This document shows positions 43,069 through 51,923 of a stretch of DNA of 64,000 bases, in pieces. Where the stretch lies: contig NZ_KB907224.1 in the NCBI RefSeq assembly GCF_000381885.1, positions 62,001-126,000 of the forward strand, read 5' to 3'. The notes under the pieces were generated by a model. That model worked only from the letters and a program-made list of their open reading frames with translations, was not told the origin of the DNA and did no database searches. The translations under genes were made by a program, and so were the position numbers. Numbering within the stretch: the first letter of the stretch is position 1; the number at the start of each line of letters is the position of its first letter. The DNA comes from Actinomadura atramentaria DSM 43919. Lineage in GTDB: Bacteria; Actinomycetota; Actinomycetes; Streptosporangiales; Streptosporangiaceae.

Positions 43069-44472
43069 ATGCCGCGATCCGCCGCCGAGACCCCGCTCAC
43101 GCCGCCGGCGAGCCGCACGCTGGACGCCCTGTTCGAGCGCGGCCGGTCCACGGGCCGCCTCTCGCTCGACGAGGTCCGCCGGGCGTTCGCCGACGCCGGG
43201 ATCAGCCAGGCGCGGGGCCGCTCCATCCTGCGCGAGCTGTCGGCGGCGGGGGTCCGCATGACCGACGGCGACGAGCCCGGCACCCGCCCCGCCGCCGGAC
43301 CCGCCACCCGAGCCAAAGCACAGGCCGAAGCACGAGCCGAGGCACAGGCCGAAGCACGGGCCGACGCGGACGGCGCCCCCGCCCGCCGCTCGACGACGCG
43401 CAAGACGCGCCGGGCGGCGTCCCCGGCGGACGCGTCGGCCAAGGGCGCGGTGACGGCCGCGCCCGCCGCCCCGCCCGTCCCCGCCGCCGGTGAGGACGCG
43501 GACGGCGACGGCGGTTTCGACGTCGTGGAGGTGGAGGCCGCCCCGGACCTGGACGACACCTCGACGGCGATGGGCGACTCGGTCCACACGTACCTGAAGG
43601 CGATCGGCCGCCGCCAGCTCCTGACCGCCGAGCAGGAGGTCGACCTGGCCAAGCGCATCGAGGCTGGCCTGTACGCGGAGTACAAGCTGGAGTGCGGCGA
43701 CGCCCCGGAGGATCTGCGCGACGACCTGGAGTGGGTCGCCGCCGACGGCCGCCGCGCGAAGGCGCACATGCTGGAGGCCAACCTGCGGCTGGTGGTGTCG
43801 GTCGCCAAGAAGTACTCCGACCGGGGGCTGTCGCTGCTGGACGTCGTCCAGGAGGGCAACCTGGGGCTGATCCGCGCGGTGGAGAAGTTCGACTACTCCA
43901 AGGGCTACAAGTTCTCCACGTACGCGATGTGGTGGATTCGCCAGGCGATCCAGCGGGGGTTCGCCGACTCGGCGCGCACGATCCGGCTGCCGGTCCACGT
44001 GCTGGAGCTGCTGAGCAAGCTGAGCCGGGTCGAGCGCGACATGCACCAGCGGCTGGGCCGCGAGCCCACGCCGGAGGAGCTGGCGGTGGAGCTGGACCGC
44101 AGCCCCGAGCAGATCCGGGAGCTGCTGCGCACGTCGCGGCAGCCGATCAGCCTGGACTCCACGATCGGGGAGGACGGGGAGACGCGCATCGGCGACCTCA
44201 TCGAGGACACCGACAGCCCGGAGGCGTCGGAGCTGGTGGACCGGCAGCTCATGGCCGACCAGCTCCGCCGGACGCTGGACATCCTGTCGCCGCGCGAGGC
44301 CAGGATCATGGCGATGCGGTTCGGCCTGTACGACGGGACGCCCCGCACGCTGGACGAGATCGGCAAGGCCCTCGGCCTGACGCGCGAGCGCATCCGCCAG
44401 CTCGAGAAGGAGTCGCTGTCCAAGCTGCGGCACCCGAGCAACGCGCGCCCGCTCCTGGACTTCGCCGTCTGA
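43069..44472 (+). CDS. RNA polymerase sigma factor, sigma-70 group 1/2 (HrdB paralogue type)
   Basis: A 467-residue sigma factor. Residues about 10-65 resemble region 1.1 (LDALFERGRSTGRLSLDEV). A low-complexity AQAEARAEAQAEARADA segment follows. Then regions 1.2 (DSVHTYLKAIGRRQLLTAEQE), 2 (KKYSDRGLSLLDVVQEGNLG, KGYKFSTYAMWWIRQAIQRG), 3 and 4 (GLTRERIRQLEKESLSKLRH). Region 2.4 has IQRGFADSARTIRLPVHVLE, where primary HrdB-type factors usually have [20 protein letters not shown], so a group 2 paralogue is more likely than the housekeeping factor. ATG 43069 has AAGGGAGGGG upstream. A terminator follows. Confidence 0.88.
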   Translation: MPRSAAETPLTPPASRTLDALFERGRSTGRLSLDEVRRAFADAGISQARGRSILRELSAAGVRMTDGDEPGTRPAAGPATRAKAQAEARAEAQAEARADADGAPARRSTTRKTRRAASPADASAKGAVTAAPAAPPVPAAGEDADGDGGFDVVEVEAAPDLDDTSTAMGDSVHTYLKAIGRRQLLTAEQEVDLAKRIEAGLYAEYKLECGDAPEDLRDDLEWVAADGRRAKAHMLEANLRLVVSVAKKYSDRGLSLLDVVQEGNLGLIRAVEKFDYSKGYKFSTYAMWWIRQAIQRGFADSARTIRLPVHVLELLSKLSRVERDMHQRLGREPTPEELAVELDRSPEQIRELLRTSRQPISLDSTIGEDGETRIGDLIEDTDSPEASELVDRQLMADQLRRTLDILSPREARIMAMRFGLYDGTPRTLDEIGKALGLTRERIRQLEKESLSKLRHPSNARPLLDFAV

Positions 44473-44478
44473 CACCCC

Positions 44479-44512
44479 CCGAAGGCCCGCCGGGAATCCG
44501 GCGGGCCTTCGG
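44479..44512. terminator. Bidirectional terminator, 15-bp perfect stem
   Basis: CCGAAGGCCCGCCGG (44479-44493) pairs perfectly with 44498-44512 around GAAT, between the convergent sigma and ABC permease genes. Confidence 0.85.
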
Positions 44513-44535
44513 CGTGCCCGCCACGGCGCGGCCGG

Positions 44536-45405
44536 TCATTCGCCGTTGCGGAACTCCAGCATCGCCACGCCCATCATGCCGAGCCCCATCGCCACGACGA
44601 TCAGCACCTCGACGGGGACGGGGACGTGCCACCCGCCCCACGTGACGCCGGGGTTGAACGTCCGCCGCACCGCCTCGCCGACGTCCAGGTTCGCGAACAC
44701 CGCGTGCCGCATCGGGTCGACGGCGTAGGTGAGCGGGTTGAAGCGGGTGAGGACGCTCAGCCACGCGGGGAGCCCGTTGAGCGGGTACAGCGCGCCGGAC
44801 AGGAACATCATCGGCATGAGCGCCATCTGGTTGAGCGCGAAGAACGCCTGCATGGTCTTGATGCGCGCGGCCATCATCACGCCGAACCCGGTGAGCGCGA
44901 ACGCGCACAGGAACATCATGCCGAGCAGTTCCAGCATGAGCAGCGGGTGGTAGGGGACGTGCGCCAGTCCCGCCAGCGCGAGGATCACCACGCCCTGGAG
45001 CGTCGCGACGAGCGCGCCGCCGATGCACTTGCCGACGACGATCGACCCCCGGTTGACCGGCGCGACCAGCATCTCCCGCAGGAAACCGAACTCGCGGTCC
45101 CACACGATCGACCCCGCCGAGAACATCGCCGTGAACATGACCGACATCGCGCAGACGCCGGGGAAGATGAACGTCCGCAGGTCCACGTGGGAGCCGCCGC
45201 CCCCGCCGCGCACCAGGTTCGACAGGCCCGTCCCCATCACCAGCAGCCACAGCACCGGCTGGACGAGCCCCGACACCATCCGCATCCGGTCCCGCCAGAA
45301 CCGGATCAGCTCGCGGTGCAGGACGATCTTCACCGCCCGCACGTCGTGACGCAGGCTCCGCTCGGGCACCCGCACCCCCGCGACGCCCGCCGTCTGCGCG
45401 CTCAT
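44536..45405 (-). CDS. ABC-2 type exporter permease
   Basis: A 289-residue membrane protein with about six spans: HRELIRFWRDRMRMVSGLVQP at the first span, FIFPGVCAMSVMFTAMFSAG, then WDREFGFLREMLVAPVNRGS and LTRFNPLTYAVDPMRHAVF. These are DrrB-type marks. ATG 45405 overlaps the stop of the ATPase gene as ATGA. Its partner ATPase is frameshifted, so function of the pair depends on whether that break is real. Confidence 0.88.
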   Translation of the reverse strand: MSAQTAGVAGVRVPERSLRHDVRAVKIVLHRELIRFWRDRMRMVSGLVQPVLWLLVMGTGLSNLVRGGGGGSHVDLRTFIFPGVCAMSVMFTAMFSAGSIVWDREFGFLREMLVAPVNRGSIVVGKCIGGALVATLQGVVILALAGLAHVPYHPLLMLELLGMMFLCAFALTGFGVMMAARIKTMQAFFALNQMALMPMMFLSGALYPLNGLPAWLSVLTRFNPLTYAVDPMRHAVFANLDVGEAVRRTFNPGVTWGGWHVPVPVEVLIVVAMGLGMMGVAMLEFRNGE

Positions 45406-46384
45406 CCCCGCCCCCGCATTCGAAGCCGCATCATCTCGTTGGCCGCGCCGCCCTCGGCGTCGCGGATCGACGTGCCGGTGAACTTCATGAAGACGTCGTC
45501 GAGCGAGGGCCGCGCCACGCTCACCGCCCCGATCGGGACGTCCAGCTCGGCGAACAGGCGCGGCACGAACTCCCCGCCGGACGCCACGGTGAACGTCACC
45601 TGCCCCTCCGACACGGTCGCGTCCACCCCGAACCGCTCCTTCAGCGCCGCGACGGCCGCGTCGTCGTCGGACGTGCGGAGGCGCACCCGGTCCTCCCCCA
45701 CCCCCGCCTTGAGCACCTCGGGGGTGTCCAGCGCCACGATCCGCCCCGAGTCCATGATCGCGATGCGGTCGCAGAACTCCGCCTCGTCCATGTAGTGCGT
45801 CGTCATGAAGATCGTGATGTCCTCGGCGTCCTTCAGCCGCCGGATGTAGTCCCAGATCGACGCGCGCGTCTGCGGGTCCAGGCCCACGGTCGGCTCGTCC
45901 AGGAACAGCACGCGCGGCGAGTGCAGCAGGCCGCGCGCGATCTCCAGGCGGCGGCGCATCCCGCCCGAGAACGTCCGCACCAGGTCTTTGCGGCGGTCCA
46001 CAGCGCGACCATCTCCAGCACCTGCCGGATGCGGTCGGCGGTGCGGGCGCGCGGGACGCCGTACAGCTCGGCGTGGAACCGCAGGTTCTGCTCGGCGCTG
46101 AGGTACCCGTCGACGGTCGGGTCCTGGAACACCAGCCCGATGTGGCGGCGCACCTGGTCGCGTTCGGCGACCACGTCGAACCCGGCGACGCGCGCGGTCC
46201 CGCCGGACGGCCGCAGCAGCGTGCAGAGCATGTTGATCGTCGTGGACTTGCCCGCCCCGTTGGGGCCGAGGAACCCGAAGATCTCGCCCCGCCCGACGCG
46301 CAGGTCGATGCCCGCGACGGCCGTCACCTCGCCGAACGCCTTGACCAGCCCGTCCACGGCGACGGCCGGCTCTCCCTCCCGCAT
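45402..46384 (-). pseudogene. ABC exporter ATPase (DrrA-like) with a one-base frameshift
   Basis: The gene reads normally from ATG 46384 (SD GAGGAGG) through Walker A GPNGAGKSTTINML and VFQDPTVDGYLSAEQNL up to VLEMVALW near residue 128. There the frame breaks. The rest (DRRKDLVRTFSGGMRRRLEIARGLL, Walker B VLFLDEPTVGLDPQTR, H-loop TTHYMDEAE, end LDDVFMKFTGTS) continues in another frame from about 46001. One missing base, most simply a G in a GG run at about 45998-46001, explains it. Total length is 327 codons when repaired, normal for DrrA. Either a sequencing indel or a recent loss; everything else is intact. No slippery sequence is present. Confidence 0.8.
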
Positions 46385-46417
46385 GGGGCCTCCTCGCGGG
46401 GTCGTCAAATTGGCCGC

Positions 46418-46430
46418 GCCTACCGTAGGC
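46418..46430. promoter_or_regulatory. Dyad GCCTAC-C-GTAGGC in the marR/ABC gap
   Basis: A perfect six-base inverted repeat with one central base in the 99-bp divergent gap. It could be part of the ABC promoter (TACGGT on the minus strand) or a second operator. Confidence 0.35.
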
Positions 46431-46437
46431 TCGACCT

Positions 46438-46458
46438 ATCTCTCAGGTCAAGAGAGAT
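46438..46458. promoter_or_regulatory. Probable MarR operator ATCTCTC-N7-GAGAGAT
   Basis: A perfect seven-base inverted repeat (46438-46444 and 46452-46458) in the divergent region. It lies 26 bases before the marR ATG and 54 bases from the ABC start, well placed for autoregulation and control of the exporter. Confidence 0.65.
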
Positions 46459-46483
46459 TGGACAACCCCAGAGGAGACGGGCC

Positions 46484-46999
46484 ATGAACGACCGGCCGCC
46501 CGAGGCGCTGCTGCGCATCCCGACCTACCTCACGGTCGAGCTGGTGAAGCTGATCCGCCGCGAGATCGGCGACCGGGCCCCCACCCTGTGGAGCGGCCGC
46601 GACGCGGCCGCGGCCCGGCCCCCGCGCGACCGGGTGCGCTGGCCCCACCTGCTCGTCCTGGCCTGCCTGGTCTCCGACGGCCCCACCTCCCAGAAGCGCG
46701 TCAGCGACCGGCTGCGCATGGACGCCGCCGACCTCGTCGGGATCGTCGACGACCTGGAGGCCGCCGGATACGCCGAGCGCCGCCGCGACCCCGCCGACCG
46801 CCGCCGCCACGCCGTCGACGCCACGCCCGAGGGCCGCGCGTTCTTCCACGACGACCTCGGCCGCCGCGAACGCTTCAACGACCACCTGTTCGCCGCCCTC
46901 ACCCCCGCCGAGGTCGAGCAGTTCCGCGGCCTGGTCCTGAAGGTCCTCGCCCACCACGACCCCCGCTTCGCCGACACCGCCGGCACCGCCGGCACCTGA
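46484..46999 (+). CDS. MarR family winged-helix regulator
   Basis: A 171-residue regulator. The winged helix covers about residues 60-130: WPHLLVLACLVSDGPTSQKR, VSDRLRMDAADLVGIVDDLE as recognition region, and the wing RRRDPADRRRHAVDATPEGR. Upstream is a dyad, and divergently lies the ABC exporter operon that it most likely represses. ATG 46484 has GAGGAG upstream. A C-terminal repeat AGTAGT is encoded at the end. Confidence 0.88.
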   Translation: MNDRPPEALLRIPTYLTVELVKLIRREIGDRAPTLWSGRDAAAARPPRDRVRWPHLLVLACLVSDGPTSQKRVSDRLRMDAADLVGIVDDLEAAGYAERRRDPADRRRHAVDATPEGRAFFHDDLGRRERFNDHLFAALTPAEVEQFRGLVLKVLAHHDPRFADTAGTAGT

Positions 47000-47071
47000 C
47001 GCGCGGGTTCCCGGCGCGGGACGGGCGGCGCGGCGGTCCCCCCGGGCCGCCCGCACCGCCCGCCGACCCGA

Positions 47072-47091
47072 GGGCGGCCCGAGGGCCGCCC
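47072..47091. terminator. Hairpin between marR and cbiX
   Basis: GGGCGGC (47072-47078) pairs with GCCGCCC (47085-47091). It separates two convergent genes. The stem is short and GC-only. Confidence 0.45.
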
Positions 47092-47101
47092 GGCCCGCCG
47101 G

Positions 47102-47851
47102 TCAGGGGACGGGCAGCGCCGCGCACGCCCCCAGCCGCGCCTCGTCGTAGCGGCGCAGCAGCAGCCGCGCCACCGCGTCGTGCGCGCCCAGCGGCGCGGT
47201 CACCGCGTCCGCGCCCGACGCCGCCACCCGGTCTTGGAAGAACCCCGGCGCCAGCAGGTACGACGCGGCCACCACCCGCCGCGCCCCGCCCGCGCGCAGC
47301 GCCGCGACCGCCGCCGGCAGCGGCGTCCCCGCACCGGCCCCGGACCCGCCCACCACGGACCCGCACACCACGGGCCGCCGCAGCCGCCGCCCCAGCAGCC
47401 GCGCCGCCGTCCGCGCGTCCGCGCCGCCCGCCGGATCGGCCGACCCCGCCGCCGCCAGCACCACCGCGTCGCCCGGCCCGAGCCCGCCCGCCGCCCGCAC
47501 CCGCGCCGCCAGCGCGTCGGCCAGCAGCGGATGCGGCCCCAGCGGACGGCCCCGCAGCGCGTCCGGCCGCAGCCGCTCCACCCGCCCCGGGATGTCGACC
47601 AGCGCGTGGTACCCGCGCGCCAGCAGCAGCGGCACCGCCACCACCGGCCGCCCGCCCAGCGCGCCGAGGGCGTCCTCCAGCCGGGGCGCGGCGATCTCGG
47701 CGTACGCCTCGGCGACCGGCACCCACGGCCGCAGCGCGCGGGCCCGCGCCAGCAGCGCCCGCACCGCCGCGACGCCCGCCGCGCTGCGCGTCCCGTGCGC
47801 CACCGCCAGCAGCACCGGCACGCCCTCCGGTTCACGCACCCGGTCACGCAC
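47102..47851 (-). CDS. Sirohydrochlorin chelatase family protein, CbiX-like
   Basis: A 249-residue protein made of two related halves, as in CbiX. The first has LLAVAHGTRSAAGVAAVRAL and VPLLLARGYHALVDIPG; the second AVVLAAAGSADPAGGADA and VAASYLLAPGFFQDRV. The catalytic His is in AHGT; the second chelating His lies in GYHALVD. It probably inserts iron into sirohydrochlorin to make siroheme for NirB. GTG 47851 overlaps the end of the regulator gene by eight bases. Last gene of the nir operon. Confidence 0.88.
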   Translation of the reverse strand: MRDRVREPEGVPVLLAVAHGTRSAAGVAAVRALLARARALRPWVPVAEAYAEIAAPRLEDALGALGGRPVVAVPLLLARGYHALVDIPGRVERLRPDALRGRPLGPHPLLADALAARVRAAGGLGPGDAVVLAAAGSADPAGGADARTAARLLGRRLRRPVVCGSVVGGSGAGAGTPLPAAVAALRAGGARRVVAASYLLAPGFFQDRVAASGADAVTAPLGAHDAVARLLLRRYDEARLGACAALPVP

Positions 47852-49022
47852 CGTTGAACTCCACCAGCCGCGGGTCGCACGCCAGCCGGTAGCCGCGCTT
47901 GACGACCGTCTCCACGATCCCCGACCGGCCCAGGCCGCGCCGCAGCCGCGCCACCGCCATCTCCACCGCGTGCTCGTCGGCCTGCGGCCGCGCGTCCCGC
48001 GACCACGGCGCGCCGCTCAGCACCAGCCGGCTCGGCAGCACCCCGCACAGCTCCGCCCGCGACACCACGTGCCCCGGGCGGCGCGCCAGCGCCCGCAGGA
48101 TCGCCATCGGCGCGGGCGCGATCGGCCGCAACTGCCCGTCCAGCACCACCGCGTGGCCGCGCAGCTCCAGCGACGTCCCGCGCACCTGCAGCCGCCGCGA
48201 CCGGTGCCGCGGCAGCTCCGACACCAGCGCCCGCACCAGCGCGCCGATCCGCGGCCGCTCCGGCTGCACCGTCCGCACGCCCCGCTCGGTGAGCGCCTGC
48301 GCGGTGACGGGCCCGACGCACGCCGCGACGACCTGCGTCCGCAGCGTCTCCAGCAGCGCGTCCTCCAGCCCGTCCTCGGCCGCGACCGCCAGCGTCGCCG
48401 CGACCGCCGGGGCGCTGGTGAACGTCACCGCGTCCACCGTCCCGGCCACCGCCTGCCCGACGAGCCGCCGCAGCGGCGTGGAGTCGTCGGTCCGCGACCA
48501 CCGGTACACCGGCAGCTCCAGAACCTCCGCGCCCGCCGCCCGCAGCGCCTCGGTGAACTCCGGCAACTGCTCGCCGTAGAGCTGCACCGCCACCCGACTG
48601 CCCGAAAGATCCCGCTCCAGCAGGTATTTCAGGACCTCCGCGCAACTCTCCGACGACGGCGACCACCGCTCCTGCAACCCCGCCGAGCGGATCGCGCCCC
48701 GCGCCTTCGGCCCGCGCGCCAGCACCCCCACCCCCGACAGCCGGTCCAGCAGCCCGTCCCGCAGCCCCCACCCGTCCGCGGCCTCCAACCACGCCCGGAA
48801 CCCGATCGCGGTCGTCACCACCAGATGGTCGAACGGCCGCGCCACGCACTCGCGCGTCGCCTCCAGCAGCTCCACGTCGTCCGACAGCGGGATCAGCCGG
48901 ATCGCCGGCGCGTGGACGACCCGCGCCCCGCGCCGCTCCAGCAGCGTCGCCAGCTCCTCATGGCGGCGGGCCGCCGTGACGCCGACGGCGAACCCGGCGA
49001 GGGGCTCACTCTCGGTGCCCAT
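47844..49022 (-). CDS. nnaR: HemD-like / winged-helix transcriptional regulator (NnaR type)
   Basis: A 392-residue protein. Residues about 10-260 form a uroporphyrinogen-III synthase-like domain (GFAVGVTAARRHEELATLLERRGA, TSAPAVAATLAVA). Residues about 290-385 form an OmpR-type winged helix (RPIAPAPMAILRALARRPGHV and VEMAVARLRRGLGRSGIVETVVKRGYRLAC). This combination is known from the nitrite-responsive regulator NnaR of Streptomyces, a partner of GlnR. Whether the HemD part is still catalytic is unknown. The gene overlaps nirD by 17 bases and cbiX by eight. Confidence 0.88.
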   Translation of the reverse strand: MGTESEPLAGFAVGVTAARRHEELATLLERRGARVVHAPAIRLIPLSDDVELLEATRECVARPFDHLVVTTAIGFRAWLEAADGWGLRDGLLDRLSGVGVLARGPKARGAIRSAGLQERWSPSSESCAEVLKYLLERDLSGSRVAVQLYGEQLPEFTEALRAAGAEVLELPVYRWSRTDDSTPLRRLVGQAVAGTVDAVTFTSAPAVAATLAVAAEDGLEDALLETLRTQVVAACVGPVTAQALTERGVRTVQPERPRIGALVRALVSELPRHRSRRLQVRGTSLELRGHAVVLDGQLRPIAPAPMAILRALARRPGHVVSRAELCGVLPSRLVLSGAPWSRDARPQADEHAVEMAVARLRRGLGRSGIVETVVKRGYRLACDPRLVEFNGA

Positions 49023-49401
49023 CGGTCAGCCCCACCTCCACGCGGTCGCCCGCCGCCGAACGGCGGATCGGGAACGTCGGCAGCGCCACGTCCGGCTCGT
49101 CCAAGCACACCCCGGTCCGCAGGTCGAACACCTGCTTGTACATCGGCGACGCCACCGTCGGCGCGCCCGCCCGGGTGCCCAGGATCCCCCGCGACATCAC
49201 GTGCGCGCCGCTGAACGGATCGAGGTTGGACACCGCGTACAACCGGCCGTCGAAGGCGCGGAACACCGCCACCTGGACGCCGTCGACCATCGCGCACGCC
49301 CCGCGCTCGGGCAGCAGGTCGGCGTAGCCGCACACGTCGGTCCAGCGGACCTCCGGCGGCGCGGCGGGCGCCGCGGTCATGGTCTGGGTGGTCATGGTCA
49401 T
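49006..49401 (-). CDS. nirD: Nitrite reductase (NADH) small subunit NirD
   Basis: A 131-residue Rieske-fold protein without the CxH cluster ligands, as normal for NirD. Marks are DLLPERGACAMVDGVQVAVF, YAVSNLDPFSGAHVMSRGIL and VASPMYKQVFDLRTGVCL. ATG 49401 overlaps the nirB stop as ATGA. A further ATG at 49395 is possible. Supports assembly or electron flow in NirB. Confidence 0.92.
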   Translation of the reverse strand: MTMTTQTMTAAPAAPPEVRWTDVCGYADLLPERGACAMVDGVQVAVFRAFDGRLYAVSNLDPFSGAHVMSRGILGTRAGAPTVASPMYKQVFDLRTGVCLDEPDVALPTFPIRRSAAGDRVEVGLTDGHRE

Positions 49402-51923
49402 CGGGCGGCAACCTCCAAGCGGGAGCCGGCCACCAGGACCGGCTTGATCTGGTCGCGTTCGGACTCGAAGACGATGCTGGGATCGGGCGTCCCCGGCGCG
49501 TTGACGAACGACACGAACCGCGCGAGCTTGCCGGGGTCCTCCAGCGTGTCGCGCCACTCGTCGGAGTAGCCCGCCACATGCCGCTCCATCGCGGCGTCCA
49601 GCTCGGCGCACAGCCCGAGGCGGTCGTCGACGACCACCTCGCGCAGGTAGCCGATCCCGCCGTCCAGCCCCTCCAGCCAGCTCGCGGTGCGCTGGAGGCG
49701 GTCGGCGGTGCGGATGTAGAACATCAGGAACCGGTCGATGTAGCGGACCAGCTCCTCCTCGGTCAGATCGGCGGCGAACAGGTCCGCGTGCCGCGGCCGC
49801 ATCCCCCCGTTCCCCGCCAGGTACAGGTTCCAGCCCTTCTCGGTCGCGATGACGCCGAAGTCCTTGCCCTGCGCCTCCGCGCACTCGCGGGCGCACCCCG
49901 ACACCGCCGCCTTCAGCTTGTGCGGCGACCGCAGCCCCCGGTACCGCAGCTCCAGCCGGATCGCCATCGCCACCGAGTCCTGCACCCCGTACCGGCACCA
50001 CGTCGACCCCACGCACGACTTCACCGTCCGCAGCGACTTGCCGTAGGCGTGCCCCGACTCGAACCCGGCCTCCACCAGCCGCCGCCAGATCTCCGGAAGC
50101 TGCTCCACCCGCGCCCCGAACAGGTCGATCCGCTGCCCACCGGTGATCTTGGTGTAGAGCCCGAAGTCCCGCGCGACCTCCCCGATCACGATCAGCCGCT
50201 CCGGCGTGATCTCCCCGCCCGGAATCCGCGGCACCACCGAGTACGTCCCGTTGCGCTGGATGTTGGCCAGGAAATGGTCGTTGGTGTCCTGCAGCGCCGC
50301 CTGCTCCCCGTCCAGCACGTGCCCGTGCCCCAGACTCGCCAGGATCGACGCCACCACCGGCTTGCAGATGTCGCAGCCCCGCCCCCGGCCGTGCTCCTCG
50401 ATCAACCGCGTGAACGTCGTGATCCCCCGCACCCGCACGATGTCGAACAGCTCCGCCCGGCTGTGCTCGAAGTGCTCGCACAGCGCCCGGCTCACCTCCA
50501 CCCCGGCGGCCGTCAGCTCCGCGTCCACCAGCTTCTTCACCAGCGGCACGCAGCTCCCGCACGTCGTGCCCGCCCGCGTGCAGCCCTTCACCGCCGCCAG
50601 ATCCGCCAGACCCTCGTCGCGGACCGCCGCCCGGATCCGCCCCGCCGCGACGTTGTTGCAACTGCAGATCACCGTCGCGTCCGGCAGCTCACCGTCCGCC
50701 GCCTCCACGTCCCCGAACAGCGCCTGCTCGGGCGTCCCCGGCAGCGCCGCCCCGACCCGCGCCCGCAACGCCGGATACGCCGACGCGTCGCCCACCAGCA
50801 CACCGCCCAGCAGCGTCCGCGCGTCATCGCTGACCACCAGCCGCTTGTAAACACCCGCCACCGGATCGGTGTAGGTGACGCCCAGCGCCCCGCCCGCCGG
50901 ATCGGCGTCCGCGAACGGATCGCCGAAACTCGCGACGTCCACACCCATCAACTTCAACTTCGTCGACGAATCCGGCGCCTCGAACCGCGCCCCGCCCGCC
51001 CCGCCCGACACCCGCGCCAGCAACGCGTCCGCGACGACCTCCGCCATGCTGAAACACGGCGCCACCAGACCGTGGACCCGCCCGCCGACCAGCGCGCACT
51101 CCCCGATCGCGAACACCGCCTCATCCGCGGTCCGGCACCCGTCGTCCACCACGATCCCGCCGCGCTCCCCCACCGCCAGCCCGCACCCGCGCGCCAGTTC
51201 GTCACGCGGCCGGACACCCGCCGAGAACACCGCCACCGCCGCCGGAAGCACCGAACCGTCCGCCAGCGCCACCCGCGCCAGCGCACCGTCCGCGCCCGCC
51301 TCCAACGCCGCCAGCGGCGTCCCCGCGTGGACCGCCAACCCCAGCTCCTCGATCCGGCGGCGCAGCATCGCCCCACCGCCCTCATCGAGCTGACGGGGCA
51401 TCAACCACGGCGCGACCTCCACCACCCGGGTCTCCAACCCGAGCCCCTGCAGCGCCCGCGCCGCCTCCAGACCCAGCAGCCCACCGCCGACCACCACACC
51501 GCCCGCACCCGCGCCCGCCCGCTCGCAGGCCGCGCGGATCGCGTCCAGATCATCGACCGTGCGGTACACGAACGCGCCCGGCAGGTCCCGCCCCGGCACC
51601 GGCGGCACGAACGGCGCCGACCCCGTCGCCAGCACCAGCGCGTCGTACCCGATCACCCGCCCCGCCGCCGTCCGCACCGCGCGGCCCGCCCGGTCCACCG
51701 CCGTCACCGGATCACCGGCGACCACCTCCACCTCCGCGCCGTGCCCGGGCAGGCCCAGATCCGCGCCCTCGGTCAGGTAGGACGTCAGCGCCACCCGGTC
51801 GTACGCCGGCCGCGCCTCCTCCCCCACCACCGTGATCCGCAGCGCGCCCGCCGCGTCGCCCGCGCGCAGCGCCGCCACCAGCCGGTGGCCCGCCGGTCCG
51901 TGCCCGACGACCACCACGTGCAT
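49398..51923 (-). CDS. nirB: Assimilatory nitrite reductase (NADH) large subunit NirB
   Basis: An 841-residue flavo-siroheme enzyme that reduces nitrite to ammonium. The FAD loop VVVVGHGPAGHRLV is at the N-terminus, the NAD loop VVVGGGLLGLEAA near residue 150. A BFD-like [2Fe-2S] site (CSCNN, then CTRAGTTCGSC) lies near 420-450, and the siroheme/4Fe-4S ligands are in SCVGSTWC (about 636) and GCARECAE (about 679). All key cysteines are present. ATG 51923 has GGAGGGG upstream; ATG 51947 is an alternative. Operon nirB-nirD-nnaR-cbiX. Confidence 0.95.
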   Translation of the reverse strand: MHVVVVGHGPAGHRLVAALRAGDAAGALRITVVGEEARPAYDRVALTSYLTEGADLGLPGHGAEVEVVAGDPVTAVDRAGRAVRTAAGRVIGYDALVLATGSAPFVPPVPGRDLPGAFVYRTVDDLDAIRAACERAGAGAGGVVVGGGLLGLEAARALQGLGLETRVVEVAPWLMPRQLDEGGGAMLRRRIEELGLAVHAGTPLAALEAGADGALARVALADGSVLPAAVAVFSAGVRPRDELARGCGLAVGERGGIVVDDGCRTADEAVFAIGECALVGGRVHGLVAPCFSMAEVVADALLARVSGGAGGARFEAPDSSTKLKLMGVDVASFGDPFADADPAGGALGVTYTDPVAGVYKRLVVSDDARTLLGGVLVGDASAYPALRARVGAALPGTPEQALFGDVEAADGELPDATVICSCNNVAAGRIRAAVRDEGLADLAAVKGCTRAGTTCGSCVPLVKKLVDAELTAAGVEVSRALCEHFEHSRAELFDIVRVRGITTFTRLIEEHGRGRGCDICKPVVASILASLGHGHVLDGEQAALQDTNDHFLANIQRNGTYSVVPRIPGGEITPERLIVIGEVARDFGLYTKITGGQRIDLFGARVEQLPEIWRRLVEAGFESGHAYGKSLRTVKSCVGSTWCRYGVQDSVAMAIRLELRYRGLRSPHKLKAAVSGCARECAEAQGKDFGVIATEKGWNLYLAGNGGMRPRHADLFAADLTEEELVRYIDRFLMFYIRTADRLQRTASWLEGLDGGIGYLREVVVDDRLGLCAELDAAMERHVAGYSDEWRDTLEDPGKLARFVSFVNAPGTPDPSIVFESERDQIKPVLVAGSRLEVAAR

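Noticed and set aside
45990..46010. Programmed ribosomal frameshifting in the exporter ATPase
   Set aside because: No slippery heptamer, stall hairpin or internal Shine-Dalgarno is visible, and the break lies in a conserved helix. An indel is simpler.
47072..47091. Repeat-rich GC stretch as a CRISPR-like or mobile-element end
   Set aside because: It is one short GC hairpin between convergent genes; there are no regularly spaced repeats or transposase remnants.
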